Source of the DNA: JAVVUQ01 sp036653075
GTDB taxonomy: Bacteria > Bacillota > Clostridia > Christensenellales > CAG-314
DNA length: 10,706 nt
Direction: 5' to 3'
NCBI GenBank assembly: GCA_036653075.1
Contig: JAVVUQ010000054.1
Coordinates: 1-10,706 of the forward strand
Under the pieces are notes generated by a model. That model saw only the letters and a program-made list of their open reading frames with translations. It ran no database searches and was not told where the DNA came from. Shown one piece after another: positions 1 through 6,723 of this stretch. Within the stretch, counting starts at the first letter, position 1; every line of letters begins with the position of its first letter. Made by a program: the position numbers and the translations under genes.

Positions 1-70
1 TGTTTATGAATGTATATTGTCTATTAATTAATTTGTTTATGAATGTATATTGTCTATGAATGTATATTGT
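1..70. repeat. Short direct repeat at the left window edge
   Basis: The 16-mer TATGAATGTATATTGT occurs three times, at 5-20, 38-53 and 55-70. The first two copies lie within a longer identical 23-bp block (1-23 and 34-56). The spacing is irregular, 33 then 17 bp, so this is a short decayed array and not a regular one. It starts at the window edge and may extend further left. No gene is visible here. Confidence 0.8.
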
Positions 71-283
71 TTCAATATTTTTTATGCAAATTTTTATTTT
101 TCTATGGTTTGTCAATATTTTAAATATCAAGTTTTAAAAAGCGTATAAACAATGTTTTTTGATAGGAATAATTTACAGATAATTGTATATTTTAAGTTAT
201 TGAAATCAGCTATACGCATTTGAAAAACTTTTCATTCTCTTATTTTACTATAAATTTTCCTAATAGTCTACCGATTGTAACAA

Positions 284-313
284 TTGATAAAAAATTTTTA
301 TATATTTTATAAT
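284..313 (+). promoter_or_regulatory. Candidate sigma-A promoter, upstream-most
   Basis: A TTGATA -35 (284-289) and a perfect TATAAT -10 (308-313) are separated by 18 bp. The match to the housekeeping consensus is good, but the local sequence is so AT-rich that chance matches are common. No gene lies between this site and the next promoter candidate at 453. It could drive a small RNA or a longer leader for the lipoprotein gene, or be a chance match. Confidence 0.3.
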
Positions 314-452
314 ATAAAAAGCAAATACAAAGCGTGGCGGATACAAATATTATAAATTGTGATAAGTAAAGCGCTATGTAACGCAATTGAGTGATTTATC
401 TATTATTGATAAAATTAAAGATTAATGTAATTAATATTGATAAAATTTAATC

Positions 453-481
453 TTGACAAAAAGTTAAATCTATTATAAAAT
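453..481 (+). promoter_or_regulatory. Sigma-A-type promoter upstream of the lipoprotein gene
   Basis: A perfect TTGACA -35 (453-458) is followed after 17 bp by TAAAAT (476-481), which matches the -10 consensus at five of six positions. An alternative -10, TATAAA at 474-479, would give a 15-bp spacer. This is the best promoter match in the window. It would start RNA near position 488, leaving a leader of about 380 nt before the lipoprotein start codon. Confidence 0.5.
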
Positions 482-487
482 ATAGGA

Positions 488-868
488 ATGTTAGATTTAT
501 TTAGGTGGAAAGCAAAAAATCGTGTTAAATATACAGGTGGAGAGGTGGAAAGGTTTAAAAATCGGTACTATTATAAATTTAATTTAAAAAAGTTAGTTAA
601 AACAATTGCGCTTTATAGCAAAATTTAGTATAATAAGTTACAGTCCGTTGTTGTAACTATGCTTTAACGGATAGCGTAAGAATGGCTTAAAGAGAAATAA
701 TGTTGTAAATAGGGCAATTAGGTTAAAATAATCTAATATTATATTTAAATTAGTGTGTTAAGCTTAGAATTTGCATTATAAGTAATTTAATGAAAGCAAA
801 ATACCTACTAATGATAATTTTCATTCGTTAAGGTAAGCGAATGTGATTTATAAAAAGGAGCAATAGCT
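488..868 (+). promoter_or_regulatory. Long 5' leader region of the lipoprotein gene, with possible RNA structure
   Basis: No convincing gene lies between the best promoter and the start codon at 869. The region holds a pair of imperfect GGTGGAAAG-led repeats (503-522 and 543-564) and a set of interleaved stems: GTTACA (637-642) with TGTAAC (652-657), and TCCGTT (644-649) with AACGGA (666-671). A further 6-bp hairpin, CATTCG (822-827) with CGAATG (838-843), ends 11 nt before the ribosome binding site. I recognise no known riboswitch class. Whether the leader is transcribed as one unit is inferred from the promoter match alone. Confidence 0.3.
606..634 (+). promoter_or_regulatory. Second candidate sigma-A promoter within the leader
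   Basis: TTGCGC (606-611) and a perfect TATAAT (629-634) are separated by exactly 17 bp. The -35 matches the consensus only in its TTG. Starting near 641, a transcript from here would lose the first arm of the 637-657 stem but keep the 644-671 stem, so the two promoters would give differently folded leaders. Confidence 0.3.
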
Positions 869-2608
869 ATGCAAAGATATGTAAAATTTATAGGTGTGGT
901 TTTAGCGGTGGTTTTAGCCTTTACCGTTTTAACTGGCTGTTCGATGTTCGCAAGAAATCAAAAGCGTTATCGCGCGCAAATTGCAGCGAAAATCGGTAAT
1001 CAAGAAGTATCGTTAAAAGATATTATGGACTTTTTCGATGTCAATGGAGCAAATTATATAAACTACGGATATGACGCTCAGACGGTTTGGGACGCATTAT
1101 TTCCGCAATATATTGCTCAAATTATAGGTTTAGACCAATATAAAGCAAATTTTAAAGAGCCTAAATATGATGGCGATCGTAATAAAAAATACACAGATGG
1201 CGGATATTTAAAAGATAGCGATTTACTGTATTTTGAAAAACAAGTTCAAAACGACCTTATGACTAATATGGATACGCTTGTGGAAACCGAATTTAAAAAT
1301 GACGGTTACATTTTTAGTGAAGATAAAGGTGACGCTCGTCCTGAACATACAGAAATTATAATTCAATCAAATTTAACTTGGACTTCAAGGGCTACGGCAT
1401 TCGATATGAAGGCATTGGATAAAAAACTTGATATTCATAAAAAGCAATCGGATACTAATCACGTTGATTATATATTCACTGACAAAACGGACGCTCGTTT
1501 AATTGACGCTGTAAAAAAGCTTAATGATCGTAAAACCAACGAAAAGAAAAGCGATATTACTGTTGAAATGTTTATGGACGCTCAATTTTCTGCTGAACAA
1601 GAGTTTATTAGAAAGCTCATTATATCAAATTATGAAGATATAAATTCTTATTTCATAACACGTGTAGAATTACTTATTCGTCAACAAATTTATCAAGATT
1701 ATCAAAATGAGATTTTTGCTTCAGTTGAAACGGATAAAGTTAATGAAGCTTTACAAACAAAATTAGATAATTTAGTTAAACAAGCGAAAGAAGGTTATGA
1801 TTTAAATGCAAAATCTTTTGAAACATTTGTTACGGGATTAACCAAAGATTCATTTATTTACGCTGTTCCTGCGCAATATGAACATCAATATGGATTTGTT
1901 AAGAATATGCTTTTACCATTTAGCGCTGATCAAACCACAACATTAACTGCGTATAAAACAATGTATGGCGTAACAAGTTCTGAATATTTAAGCAAACGCG
2001 CGCAATTATCTCAAGAAATCAAAGTTACAGATTTTATTGACGCTCCAAAAGCGGAAGATGAAGATAAAGCGCTTGCTGGATTTACTGTTGAAGGCATTGA
2101 AGTTATCGGATCAACTTTTTTTGAAGATAAATTAATAGATATTTCCGCTGAAAAATTCGTAGAGTTGATGTTCCGTTATAACACTGATACTGCTCAACAT
2201 AACTCAACTTATGATTATGTTATCGCTAAACAAACACCTGACGCTACTGGCACTAAAGACAAATGGGTTAAAGAGTTTGCAACAGTTGCTCGCAGACTTG
2301 CTAATGACCAAGGCGGAAAAATCGGTGGTATAGGTTACGCTTTAACTGATTATGGCGTGCATATTATCTTCTACGCTGGCGACGTTGTCGCTGACTCTTT
2401 TGATTGGGCTACAAAATTATCCAACCAAACAGGCGCAGGCACTCCAGCTTATAGATTTTATAAACTTTACTACGAAGCAATTAAAAATACCGTTTATTCA
2501 AAGAAAATGGATACAGTTTATAAAGAATATGAAACTGCTAAAAAAATCAATGTCTATAACAACGTCTTAAAAGAATATTGCGAAGGTTATGGCATTAAAC
2601 TTAAATAA
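869..2608 (+). CDS. SurA/PrsA-like lipoprotein, probable extracytoplasmic foldase
   Basis: This is a 579-residue secreted lipoprotein. A basic start, a hydrophobic stretch (residues 8-20) and the lipobox LTGC put the lipidated cysteine at C24. Residues about 38-56 (AAKIGNQEVSLKDIMDFF) resemble the N-terminal segment of SurA/PrsA-type chaperones. Residues about 446-505 look like a reduced parvulin (PpiC) domain: a strand (YDYVIAK), a helix (KEFATVARRL), then GYALTDYGVHII. An earlier HVDYIFT stretch near residue 198 also resembles a parvulin first strand. The full parvulin active site is not clear, so it may be a chaperone and not an active isomerase. The rest is charged and helical. The start is fixed by AAGGAG at 855-860, eight bases before ATG. 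It is transcribed alone, ends at an intrinsic terminator, and is convergent with tcdA. The lipoprotein call is firm; the foldase role is inferred. Confidence 0.75.
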   Translation: MQRYVKFIGVVLAVVLAFTVLTGCSMFARNQKRYRAQIAAKIGNQEVSLKDIMDFFDVNGANYINYGYDAQTVWDALFPQYIAQIIGLDQYKANFKEPKYDGDRNKKYTDGGYLKDSDLLYFEKQVQNDLMTNMDTLVETEFKNDGYIFSEDKGDARPEHTEIIIQSNLTWTSRATAFDMKALDKKLDIHKKQSDTNHVDYIFTDKTDARLIDAVKKLNDRKTNEKKSDITVEMFMDAQFSAEQEFIRKLIISNYEDINSYFITRVELLIRQQIYQDYQNEIFASVETDKVNEALQTKLDNLVKQAKEGYDLNAKSFETFVTGLTKDSFIYAVPAQYEHQYGFVKNMLLPFSADQTTTLTAYKTMYGVTSSEYLSKRAQLSQEIKVTDFIDAPKAEDEDKALAGFTVEGIEVIGSTFFEDKLIDISAEKFVELMFRYNTDTAQHNSTYDYVIAKQTPDATGTKDKWVKEFATVARRLANDQGGKIGGIGYALTDYGVHIIFYAGDVVADSFDWATKLSNQTGAGTPAYRFYKLYYEAIKNTVYSKKMDTVYKEYETAKKINVYNNVLKEYCEGYGIKLK

Positions 2609-2630
2609 AAATTATATTTAATTATATTTT

Positions 2631-2670
2631 AATCGCCTCCTTATTTTAAGGAGGCGATTATTGTTTTTTT
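2631..2670 (+). terminator. Intrinsic terminator of the lipoprotein gene
   Basis: A perfect 12-bp stem (AATCGCCTCCTT at 2631-2642 pairing with AAGGAGGCGATT at 2648-2659) with a five-base loop is followed by ATTGTTTTTTT. It lies 22 bases past the stop codon. The opposite strand has no T-run after the hairpin, so it should terminate plus-strand transcription only. Confidence 0.92.
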
Positions 2671-2724
2671 ATTACAAATAATATTTAATATCTTATTATT
2701 ACAAATAATATTTAATATTTTATT
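2671..2724. repeat. 27-bp tandem duplication
   Basis: Two adjacent 27-bp copies (2671-2697 and 2698-2724) begin ATTACAAATAATATTTAAT and differ at one base. They start directly after the terminator T-run. The shared core AATATTTAATAT also occurs in the 38-bp repeat further right, so the two arrays may be related. Confidence 0.9.
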
Positions 2725-2768
2725 ATTTTTGTTTAGAATTCTTTTTATTTTCTAATTTATGTTTTAAC

Positions 2769-2988
2769 ATTTTAACAATCTTATAATTTTGCAATNNNNN
2801 NNNNNNNNNNNNNNNNNNNNNNNNNNNNNNNNNNNNNNNNNNNNNNNNNNNNNNNNNNNNNNNNNNNNNNNNNNNNNNNNNNNNNNNNNNNNNNNTAATA
2901 TTTAATATTTTAACAATCTTATAATTTTGCAATTAATATTTAATATTTTAACAATCTTATAATTTTGCAATTAATATTTAATATTTTA
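2769..2988. repeat. 38-bp tandem repeat interrupted by the scaffold gap
   Basis: Two perfect 38-bp units lie at 2896-2933 and 2934-2971. A partial third copy (first 17 bases) starts at 2972. On the left of the gap, 2769-2795 matches the last 27 bases of the unit (ending AATTTTGCAAT). The array therefore spans the gap, and the real copy number is unknown. The unit is almost entirely A and T and shows no coding signal. Confidence 0.9.
2796..2895. other. Scaffold gap of 100 Ns
   Basis: Exactly 100 undetermined bases. This round number is the usual placeholder for a gap of unknown length. It falls inside the 38-bp tandem repeat, which is the likely reason assembly stopped here. The distance between the lipoprotein gene and the tcdA end of the cluster is therefore not known. 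Confidence 0.97.
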
Positions 2989-3036
2989 TTATATTTTATA
3001 TTTAAATTACGTATATAATTGTTTGAATATTATAAA

Positions 3037-3864
3037 TTATTTATCCTTTATTAAATCACGAACAATTGAGCCGCACATTAGCATACCGCAAACTGATGGA
3101 ACGAAAGAAACGCTACCTAAAATTTGGTGTCTATCTAAAGGCGGTGGTAATTGTGATTCATTTACAAGTTGTACGTTTTGAGTATTTTCATAATAAACAT
3201 CTTCAGATGTTGAACAAGATAATTGGTCAATTTTTTCAATATTTGGTGCATTTATTATCAAGTTCGAATGAGGCGATAGCGGCAAATCAGGAGAATAAAC
3301 AACTTTCAAAGAGTGAACGTTACGTTTTTTTAATTCGTGGCGCATTACTTTTGCTAAAGGGCAGCCCGATGTTTCATAAATATCACAGGTTTTGAAGTTT
3401 TCTGCGTTAAGTTTGTTGCCAGCGCCCATAGCAGAAATTAAAGGTAGATTGTTTCTATCGCAATAAACCGCTAATGCTATTTTGCTTGTTATTGTGTCGA
3501 TGCAATCGGCAATATAATTAAAGCGTTCCAATTTAAAATCCTCAATATTATCCGCTGTTAAAAAGGAGTTTAATATTGTAACTTGGCAATCGGGGTTAAT
3601 GTCTTGAATTCTGTTGCGCATTACTTCTGTTTTGTATTTTCCTATGGTTGAATTTAAGGCAATAATTTGGCGATTGATGTTGCTTTCTGAGATGATGTCG
3701 TTATCTACAAGAGTAATTTCGTTTATTCCGCTTCTCGCTAAGCCTTCGGCGCAATATCCGCCTACGCCGCCGATTCCGAAGATAATTACTTTTGAATGGT
3801 ATAAATTGTTCATTTTATTGCCAATTAGCAATTCGCTTCTATTAAATCTTTTATTTAACGGCAT
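3037..3864 (-). CDS. tcdA: tRNA threonylcarbamoyladenosine dehydratase TcdA
   Basis: This 275-residue E1-like (ThiF/MoeB/HesA fold) enzyme belongs to the family that uses ATP to cyclise t6A at position 37 of ANN-decoding tRNAs to ct6A. The N-terminal RFNRSELLIG is typical of TcdA. The nucleotide-binding loop GIGGVGG is at 30-36, VDNDIISESNINRQ at 53-66 carries the conserved acidic and arginine residues, CIDTITSK is at 121-128, and the family C-terminus GSVSFVPSVCG at 250-260 is intact. Length is normal. The start is supported by AGGAG, but only four bases before ATG, which is short; the family N-terminus rules out the next Met (M18). It lies last in the minus-strand cluster, 112 bp after the zinc-ribbon gene, and that gap is filled by a 30-bp repeat. 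No clear terminator follows. A generic ThiF adenylyltransferase is less likely. Confidence 0.9.
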   Translation of the reverse strand: MPLNKRFNRSELLIGNKMNNLYHSKVIIFGIGGVGGYCAEGLARSGINEITLVDNDIISESNINRQIIALNSTIGKYKTEVMRNRIQDINPDCQVTILNSFLTADNIEDFKLERFNYIADCIDTITSKIALAVYCDRNNLPLISAMGAGNKLNAENFKTCDIYETSGCPLAKVMRHELKKRNVHSLKVVYSPDLPLSPHSNLIINAPNIEKIDQLSCSTSEDVYYENTQNVQLVNESQLPPPLDRHQILGSVSFVPSVCGMLMCGSIVRDLIKDK

Positions 3865-3891
3865 ATGACTCCTATTATTATTTGTAATTTA

Positions 3892-3981
3892 TTTTATAAG
3901 TAATTTAGCTTAACAATCACGTTTTATAAGTAATTTAGCTTAACAATTACGTTTTAAAGCAATTTAGTTTGAATTATTACG
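3892..3981. repeat. 30-bp tandem repeat, three copies, overlapping a gene end
   Basis: Units lie at 3892-3921, 3922-3951 and 3952-3981. The first two differ at one base; the third is more diverged. The unit begins TTTTATAAGTAATTTAGCTT and ends in ACG. The third copy covers the stop codon and part of the last sense codon of the zinc-ribbon gene, and the gene sequence beyond it (TTTTATAA at 3982-3989) matches the start of a further unit. There are no intervening unique spacers, so it is not a CRISPR. Confidence 0.9.
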
Positions 3982-4675
3982 TTTTATAAACAATTCGACG
4001 GCAATTTTCGCAAACGATGAAGCCAAATTCGTCTATTTTAGAAACTGTTCCAAGTGGAATGTTCATATTGCAGCCGCTGCATCGGTCTGAACCTTTTAAG
4101 GGGACGGCAGCTGGCATAATTGCTTCGGCTGAAAGTTTTTTATAGGCATCTAATAATTTTGGATGAATTTTATGTTCAAGCGCTGTCATTTCATTTTTTA
4201 TTGCGTCCAATTCACGTGAGCGTTGAATAACGATTGCGTCATATTTTTCTCTATTTTCTTTATATAATTTTTTATAAGCGGGTACTTTAGCGCGAAAATC
4301 TTCAAAACTCTGCATTAGCTGTTCTACTTCGATAACAATTAAAGATATATCTTTTTCTTGTGATTCAATAAGTTTAGTTAGTTGTGAGGCTTTCTTTTCT
4401 AAATAATTCAATTCGCCAATGTCTTCTGAATTATCCACTTGCATTTCATATTCGCCGATAATTTTATTATTTTTTTCAAATTCTATTGATAAGTTATTCA
4501 ATACTTTGTTTAACTCATTTACTTGCGTGTCCATTTTTTTTAGCGCATCTTCCGCATCTTTTAAAAATCGTTTTGCTTGATGAGTTTTTTTAAATTCATC
4601 GGTGGAGTTGATTTCATTTTTAACAGCTCGTTGGCTGAGGTCCAAGGTTTGGTATTTCAATAATTGTTCTATCAT
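3977..4675 (-). CDS. Coiled-coil protein with C-terminal C4 zinc ribbon (COG1579/zf-RING_7 type)
   Basis: This is a 232-residue protein. Residues about 30-180 are strongly helical and charged, forming a predicted antiparallel coiled coil. The C-terminus holds a four-cysteine zinc ribbon: C199-x2-C202 (RCSGCNMNIP) and C222-x2-C225 (VCENCRR). This architecture matches the widespread COG1579 family, which has been suggested to bind nucleic acid but whose role is not settled. There is no signal peptide or membrane segment, so it is cytosolic. Its ATG overlaps the trmK stop by four bases (ATGA), and AAGGAG lies five bases upstream inside trmK, so the two are translationally coupled. In many Clostridia a nif3-like gene separates trmK from this gene; here there is none. 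Family assignment is firm, function is not. Confidence 0.85.
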   Translation of the reverse strand: MIEQLLKYQTLDLSQRAVKNEINSTDEFKKTHQAKRFLKDAEDALKKMDTQVNELNKVLNNLSIEFEKNNKIIGEYEMQVDNSEDIGELNYLEKKASQLTKLIESQEKDISLIVIEVEQLMQSFEDFRAKVPAYKKLYKENREKYDAIVIQRSRELDAIKNEMTALEHKIHPKLLDAYKKLSAEAIMPAAVPLKGSDRCSGCNMNIPLGTVSKIDEFGFIVCENCRRIVYKT

Positions 4676-5286
4676 AATAACTCCTTTATTAATTTTAAGC
4701 GTACGGCTATATTTTCAACGTACGTAGTAGAAAGCACTGCTTGGCATTTTGCATATTCTTTTTTAATATATTTATTAAAATCTGCAGAATGTTCCGTTAC
4801 GTTAGTTTTTCCAAACATTAATTCAACTTGATTGAACGTATCGTTGCCGCAAGATAATTTCATAATGTCATAATGTTTAGAGCCGTCGTATATTAAAAAA
4901 TCCTTTTCAAACTTATACATCGTTGATAATTCTTGACGTAAAACTTCGCTGCTATGCATAGGTTGCAGTAAAAGATTTTTAGGTTGCAATTTTGCATTTT
5001 TAATAATATGTAATATTTCCATTGCGCCCATACCTGCGATAATTGCGGTATCTACGCAAAGTGATTGCAATCCGTCTTGTTCGTAAAACTCAGCTCTATC
5101 GCCAAATTTTTCGCATAATATTTTAGCTTTTTGCAAACTTTGTTTAGATATATCGCAAAAAAAAACTTTATTCGCTTTATTGTTTTCAAGCAAAAATGCT
5201 CCAATTTTTCCGTGGTCGCAACCGACATCGGCGACAATAGAACTATTCCCGATAGTTTTACATATTACAGTCATTCTTTTATTCAT
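4672..5286 (-). CDS. trmK: tRNA (adenine(22)-N1)-methyltransferase TrmK
   Basis: This 204-residue SAM-dependent methyltransferase is predicted to make m1A at position 22 of tRNA. Class I Rossmann motif I is seen as VADVGCDHGKIGAF at residues 18-31, with the D24-H25 pair typical of the family. The characteristic IIAGMGAMEI is at 82-91, and LQPMHSSEVLR at 107-117 matches the TrmK LQP segment. The C-terminal third is helical, as in TrmK. It is shorter than the roughly 225-235 residues I expect, mainly at the N-terminus. The start is supported by AAGGA four bases upstream of ATG. It sits 204 bp after the first rpoD copy and is coupled to the zinc-ribbon gene by an ATGA overlap. The trmK-next-to-rpoD order is common in Firmicutes. 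I see no strong promoter of its own. Confidence 0.88.
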   Translation of the reverse strand: MNKRMTVICKTIGNSSIVADVGCDHGKIGAFLLENNKANKVFFCDISKQSLQKAKILCEKFGDRAEFYEQDGLQSLCVDTAIIAGMGAMEILHIIKNAKLQPKNLLLQPMHSSEVLRQELSTMYKFEKDFLIYDGSKHYDIMKLSCGNDTFNQVELMFGKTNVTEHSADFNKYIKKEYAKCQAVLSTTYVENIAVRLKLIKELL

Positions 5287-5490
5287 TTATTCCTTAGCGA
5301 TAAACAATCGTAATTTATACAAACTTTGTTATCAATATTTGTTAATATTTTAAAATAGAATTTGATTGTTTTAAAGCGTGTTTTTATTTAAAACTAAATT
5401 TATAGCAAAATTAATCCATAAACAGCAAACAATAGCAGCTATGGTATAAATAGGAATTTATAGTAAGGATAACAAAACATTGAGATGTTT

Positions 5491-6561
5491 TTATTCTAAA
5501 AAGTCCTTTAATTTTTTACTGCGAGATGGATGGCGAAGTTTGCGAAGCGCTTTAGCTTCAATTTGACGAATACGTTCTCTTGTGACGTTAAATTCTTTAC
5601 CAACTTCTTCAAGGGTGCGAGGGCGGCCGTCGTCGATTCCGTATCTAAGGCGTAAAACCATTTCTTCACGAGGGGTTAATTTATGCAATACTCCGATGAG
5701 TTGTTCACGTAGCATTGATGAAGCAGCTACGTCGCTTGGCGCAGAGGCGTTGTCATCTTCTATAAAATCGCCTAAATGGCTATCTTCTTCTTCGCCGATT
5801 GGTGTTTCCAAACTGACGGGATCTTGAGCAATTTTTTGAATTTCGACAACTTTTTCAACGGATACGCCCATACGAGTAGCAACTTCTTCAGGAAGGGGTT
5901 CACGTCCTAACTCTTGTGTTAAAGTACGTTGAACACGTATTTGTCTATTTATTGTTTCCACCATATGAACGGGTATTCTTATAGTGCGAGCTTGATCGGC
6001 TATGGAGCGAGTTATCGATTGGCGAATCCACCAAGTAGCGTAAGTAGAGAATTTAAATCCTTTGGTATAATCAAATTTCTCAACAGCTTTAATTAATCCA
6101 AGATTTCCTTCTTGAATTAAATCCAAAAATTGCATACCACGTCCAACATACCGTTTAGCGATAGATACGACTAATCGCAAATTAGCTTCTGCAAGACGTT
6201 GCTTAGCATCTTCATCTCCTTCTAACATTCTTTTAGCGATGCTTTTTTCATCTTCTTCCGATAGAAGCTGTACTTTTCCGATATCTTTAAGGTACATTTT
6301 CACAGGGTCATCGGGACTGACTTCGGATACTCCTCGAGTTAACAATTCATCATCAGTGGGAATTGATACGCCATACATCTGTAAATTAGTGTCATACAAA
6401 TATTTAAATATTTCCGCTAATTGGTCGGGCATTAAATCAGGGTAGTCTTTTTCAAGGCGAATAGACACTTCATCCTCAGTTATAAAGCCTTTTAATTCAC
6501 TGATTGTTTTAAATTGTTCATATAATCGCATTAGAAACTTATCATTTAATTCTATATCCAT
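5491..6561 (-). CDS. rpoD: Primary sigma factor RpoD/SigA, canonical copy
   Basis: This 356-residue housekeeping sigma factor directs RNA polymerase to -10/-35 promoters. It has a short region 1.1 (about 1-65), region 1.2 (DPVKMYLKDIGKV, from 85), region 2 with YTKGFKFSTYATWWIRQ (165-181) for -10 recognition and melting, IPVHMVETIN (196-205) as in typical group 1 sigmas, the region 3.2 finger SLETPIGEEEDSHLGDFIED (250-269), and the region 4.2 helix-turn-helix NVTRERIRQIEAKALRKL (325-342) for the -35. All these match the consensus. AGAGG lies seven bases before ATG. It is the downstream member of a tandem rpoD pair, 162 bp after the other copy. This copy keeps more of the family-invariant residues, so I infer it is the main housekeeping sigma. 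Confidence 0.95.
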   Translation of the reverse strand: MDIELNDKFLMRLYEQFKTISELKGFITEDEVSIRLEKDYPDLMPDQLAEIFKYLYDTNLQMYGVSIPTDDELLTRGVSEVSPDDPVKMYLKDIGKVQLLSEEDEKSIAKRMLEGDEDAKQRLAEANLRLVVSIAKRYVGRGMQFLDLIQEGNLGLIKAVEKFDYTKGFKFSTYATWWIRQSITRSIADQARTIRIPVHMVETINRQIRVQRTLTQELGREPLPEEVATRMGVSVEKVVEIQKIAQDPVSLETPIGEEEDSHLGDFIEDDNASAPSDVAASSMLREQLIGVLHKLTPREEMVLRLRYGIDDGRPRTLEEVGKEFNVTRERIRQIEAKALRKLRHPSRSKKLKDFLE

Positions 6562-6593
6562 AATATTTCCTCTAAAAGTATAGTTGGTTTATA

Positions 6594-6599
6594 ATTATA
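6594..6599 (-). promoter_or_regulatory. Possible -10 element upstream of the canonical rpoD
   Basis: A perfect TATAAT on the minus strand lies 32 bases before the start codon, which would give a short leader of about 25 nt containing the ribosome binding site. No recognisable -35 exists at 16-18 bp and there is no extended -10 TG. The whole 162-bp spacer is nearly all A and T, so this is weak. Confidence 0.2.
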
Positions 6600-6723
6600 T
6601 ACGTTTATTTTTTTAAATATTGTTTATTTTATGTTATTTGATTTTAAAATATTTTAATTGTAAGTTTATTAATATATTATTAATTCATTATTAATAACGT
6701 AGTAATTACACATATATTATAAT

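Noticed and set aside
504..548. Three GGTGG words as MraZ-type operators
   Set aside because: The spacing (32 then 8 bp) is not the regular 10-bp spacing expected, and no cell-division gene follows.
790..831. 13-codon ATG frame encoding a hydrophobic peptide just upstream of the lipoprotein
   Set aside because: No ribosome binding site and too short to distinguish from chance.
2352..2570. 72-codon frame inside the lipoprotein gene
   Set aside because: Out-of-frame overlap with the clear lipoprotein coding sequence and no start signal.
2723..2932. Open minus-strand frame through the N gap
   Set aside because: It consists of translated AT-rich repeat units and undetermined bases; no real start signal.
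3066..3868. Open plus-strand frames opposite tcdA
   Set aside because: They are antisense to a well-conserved gene, lack ribosome binding sites and show no recognisable protein features.
3892..3981. 30-bp repeats as a CRISPR array
   Set aside because: Units abut directly with no unique spacers, and no cas genes are present.
5474..5491. Hairpin AAAACAT/ATGTTTT at the end of the canonical rpoD as a terminator
   Set aside because: Only seven AT-rich pairs, overlapping the stop codon and followed by no proper T-run on the minus strand.
6666..6697. 8-bp inverted repeat TTATTAAT/ATTAATAA between the rpoD copies
   Set aside because: Consists only of A and T in a spacer that is almost all A and T, so it is expected by chance.
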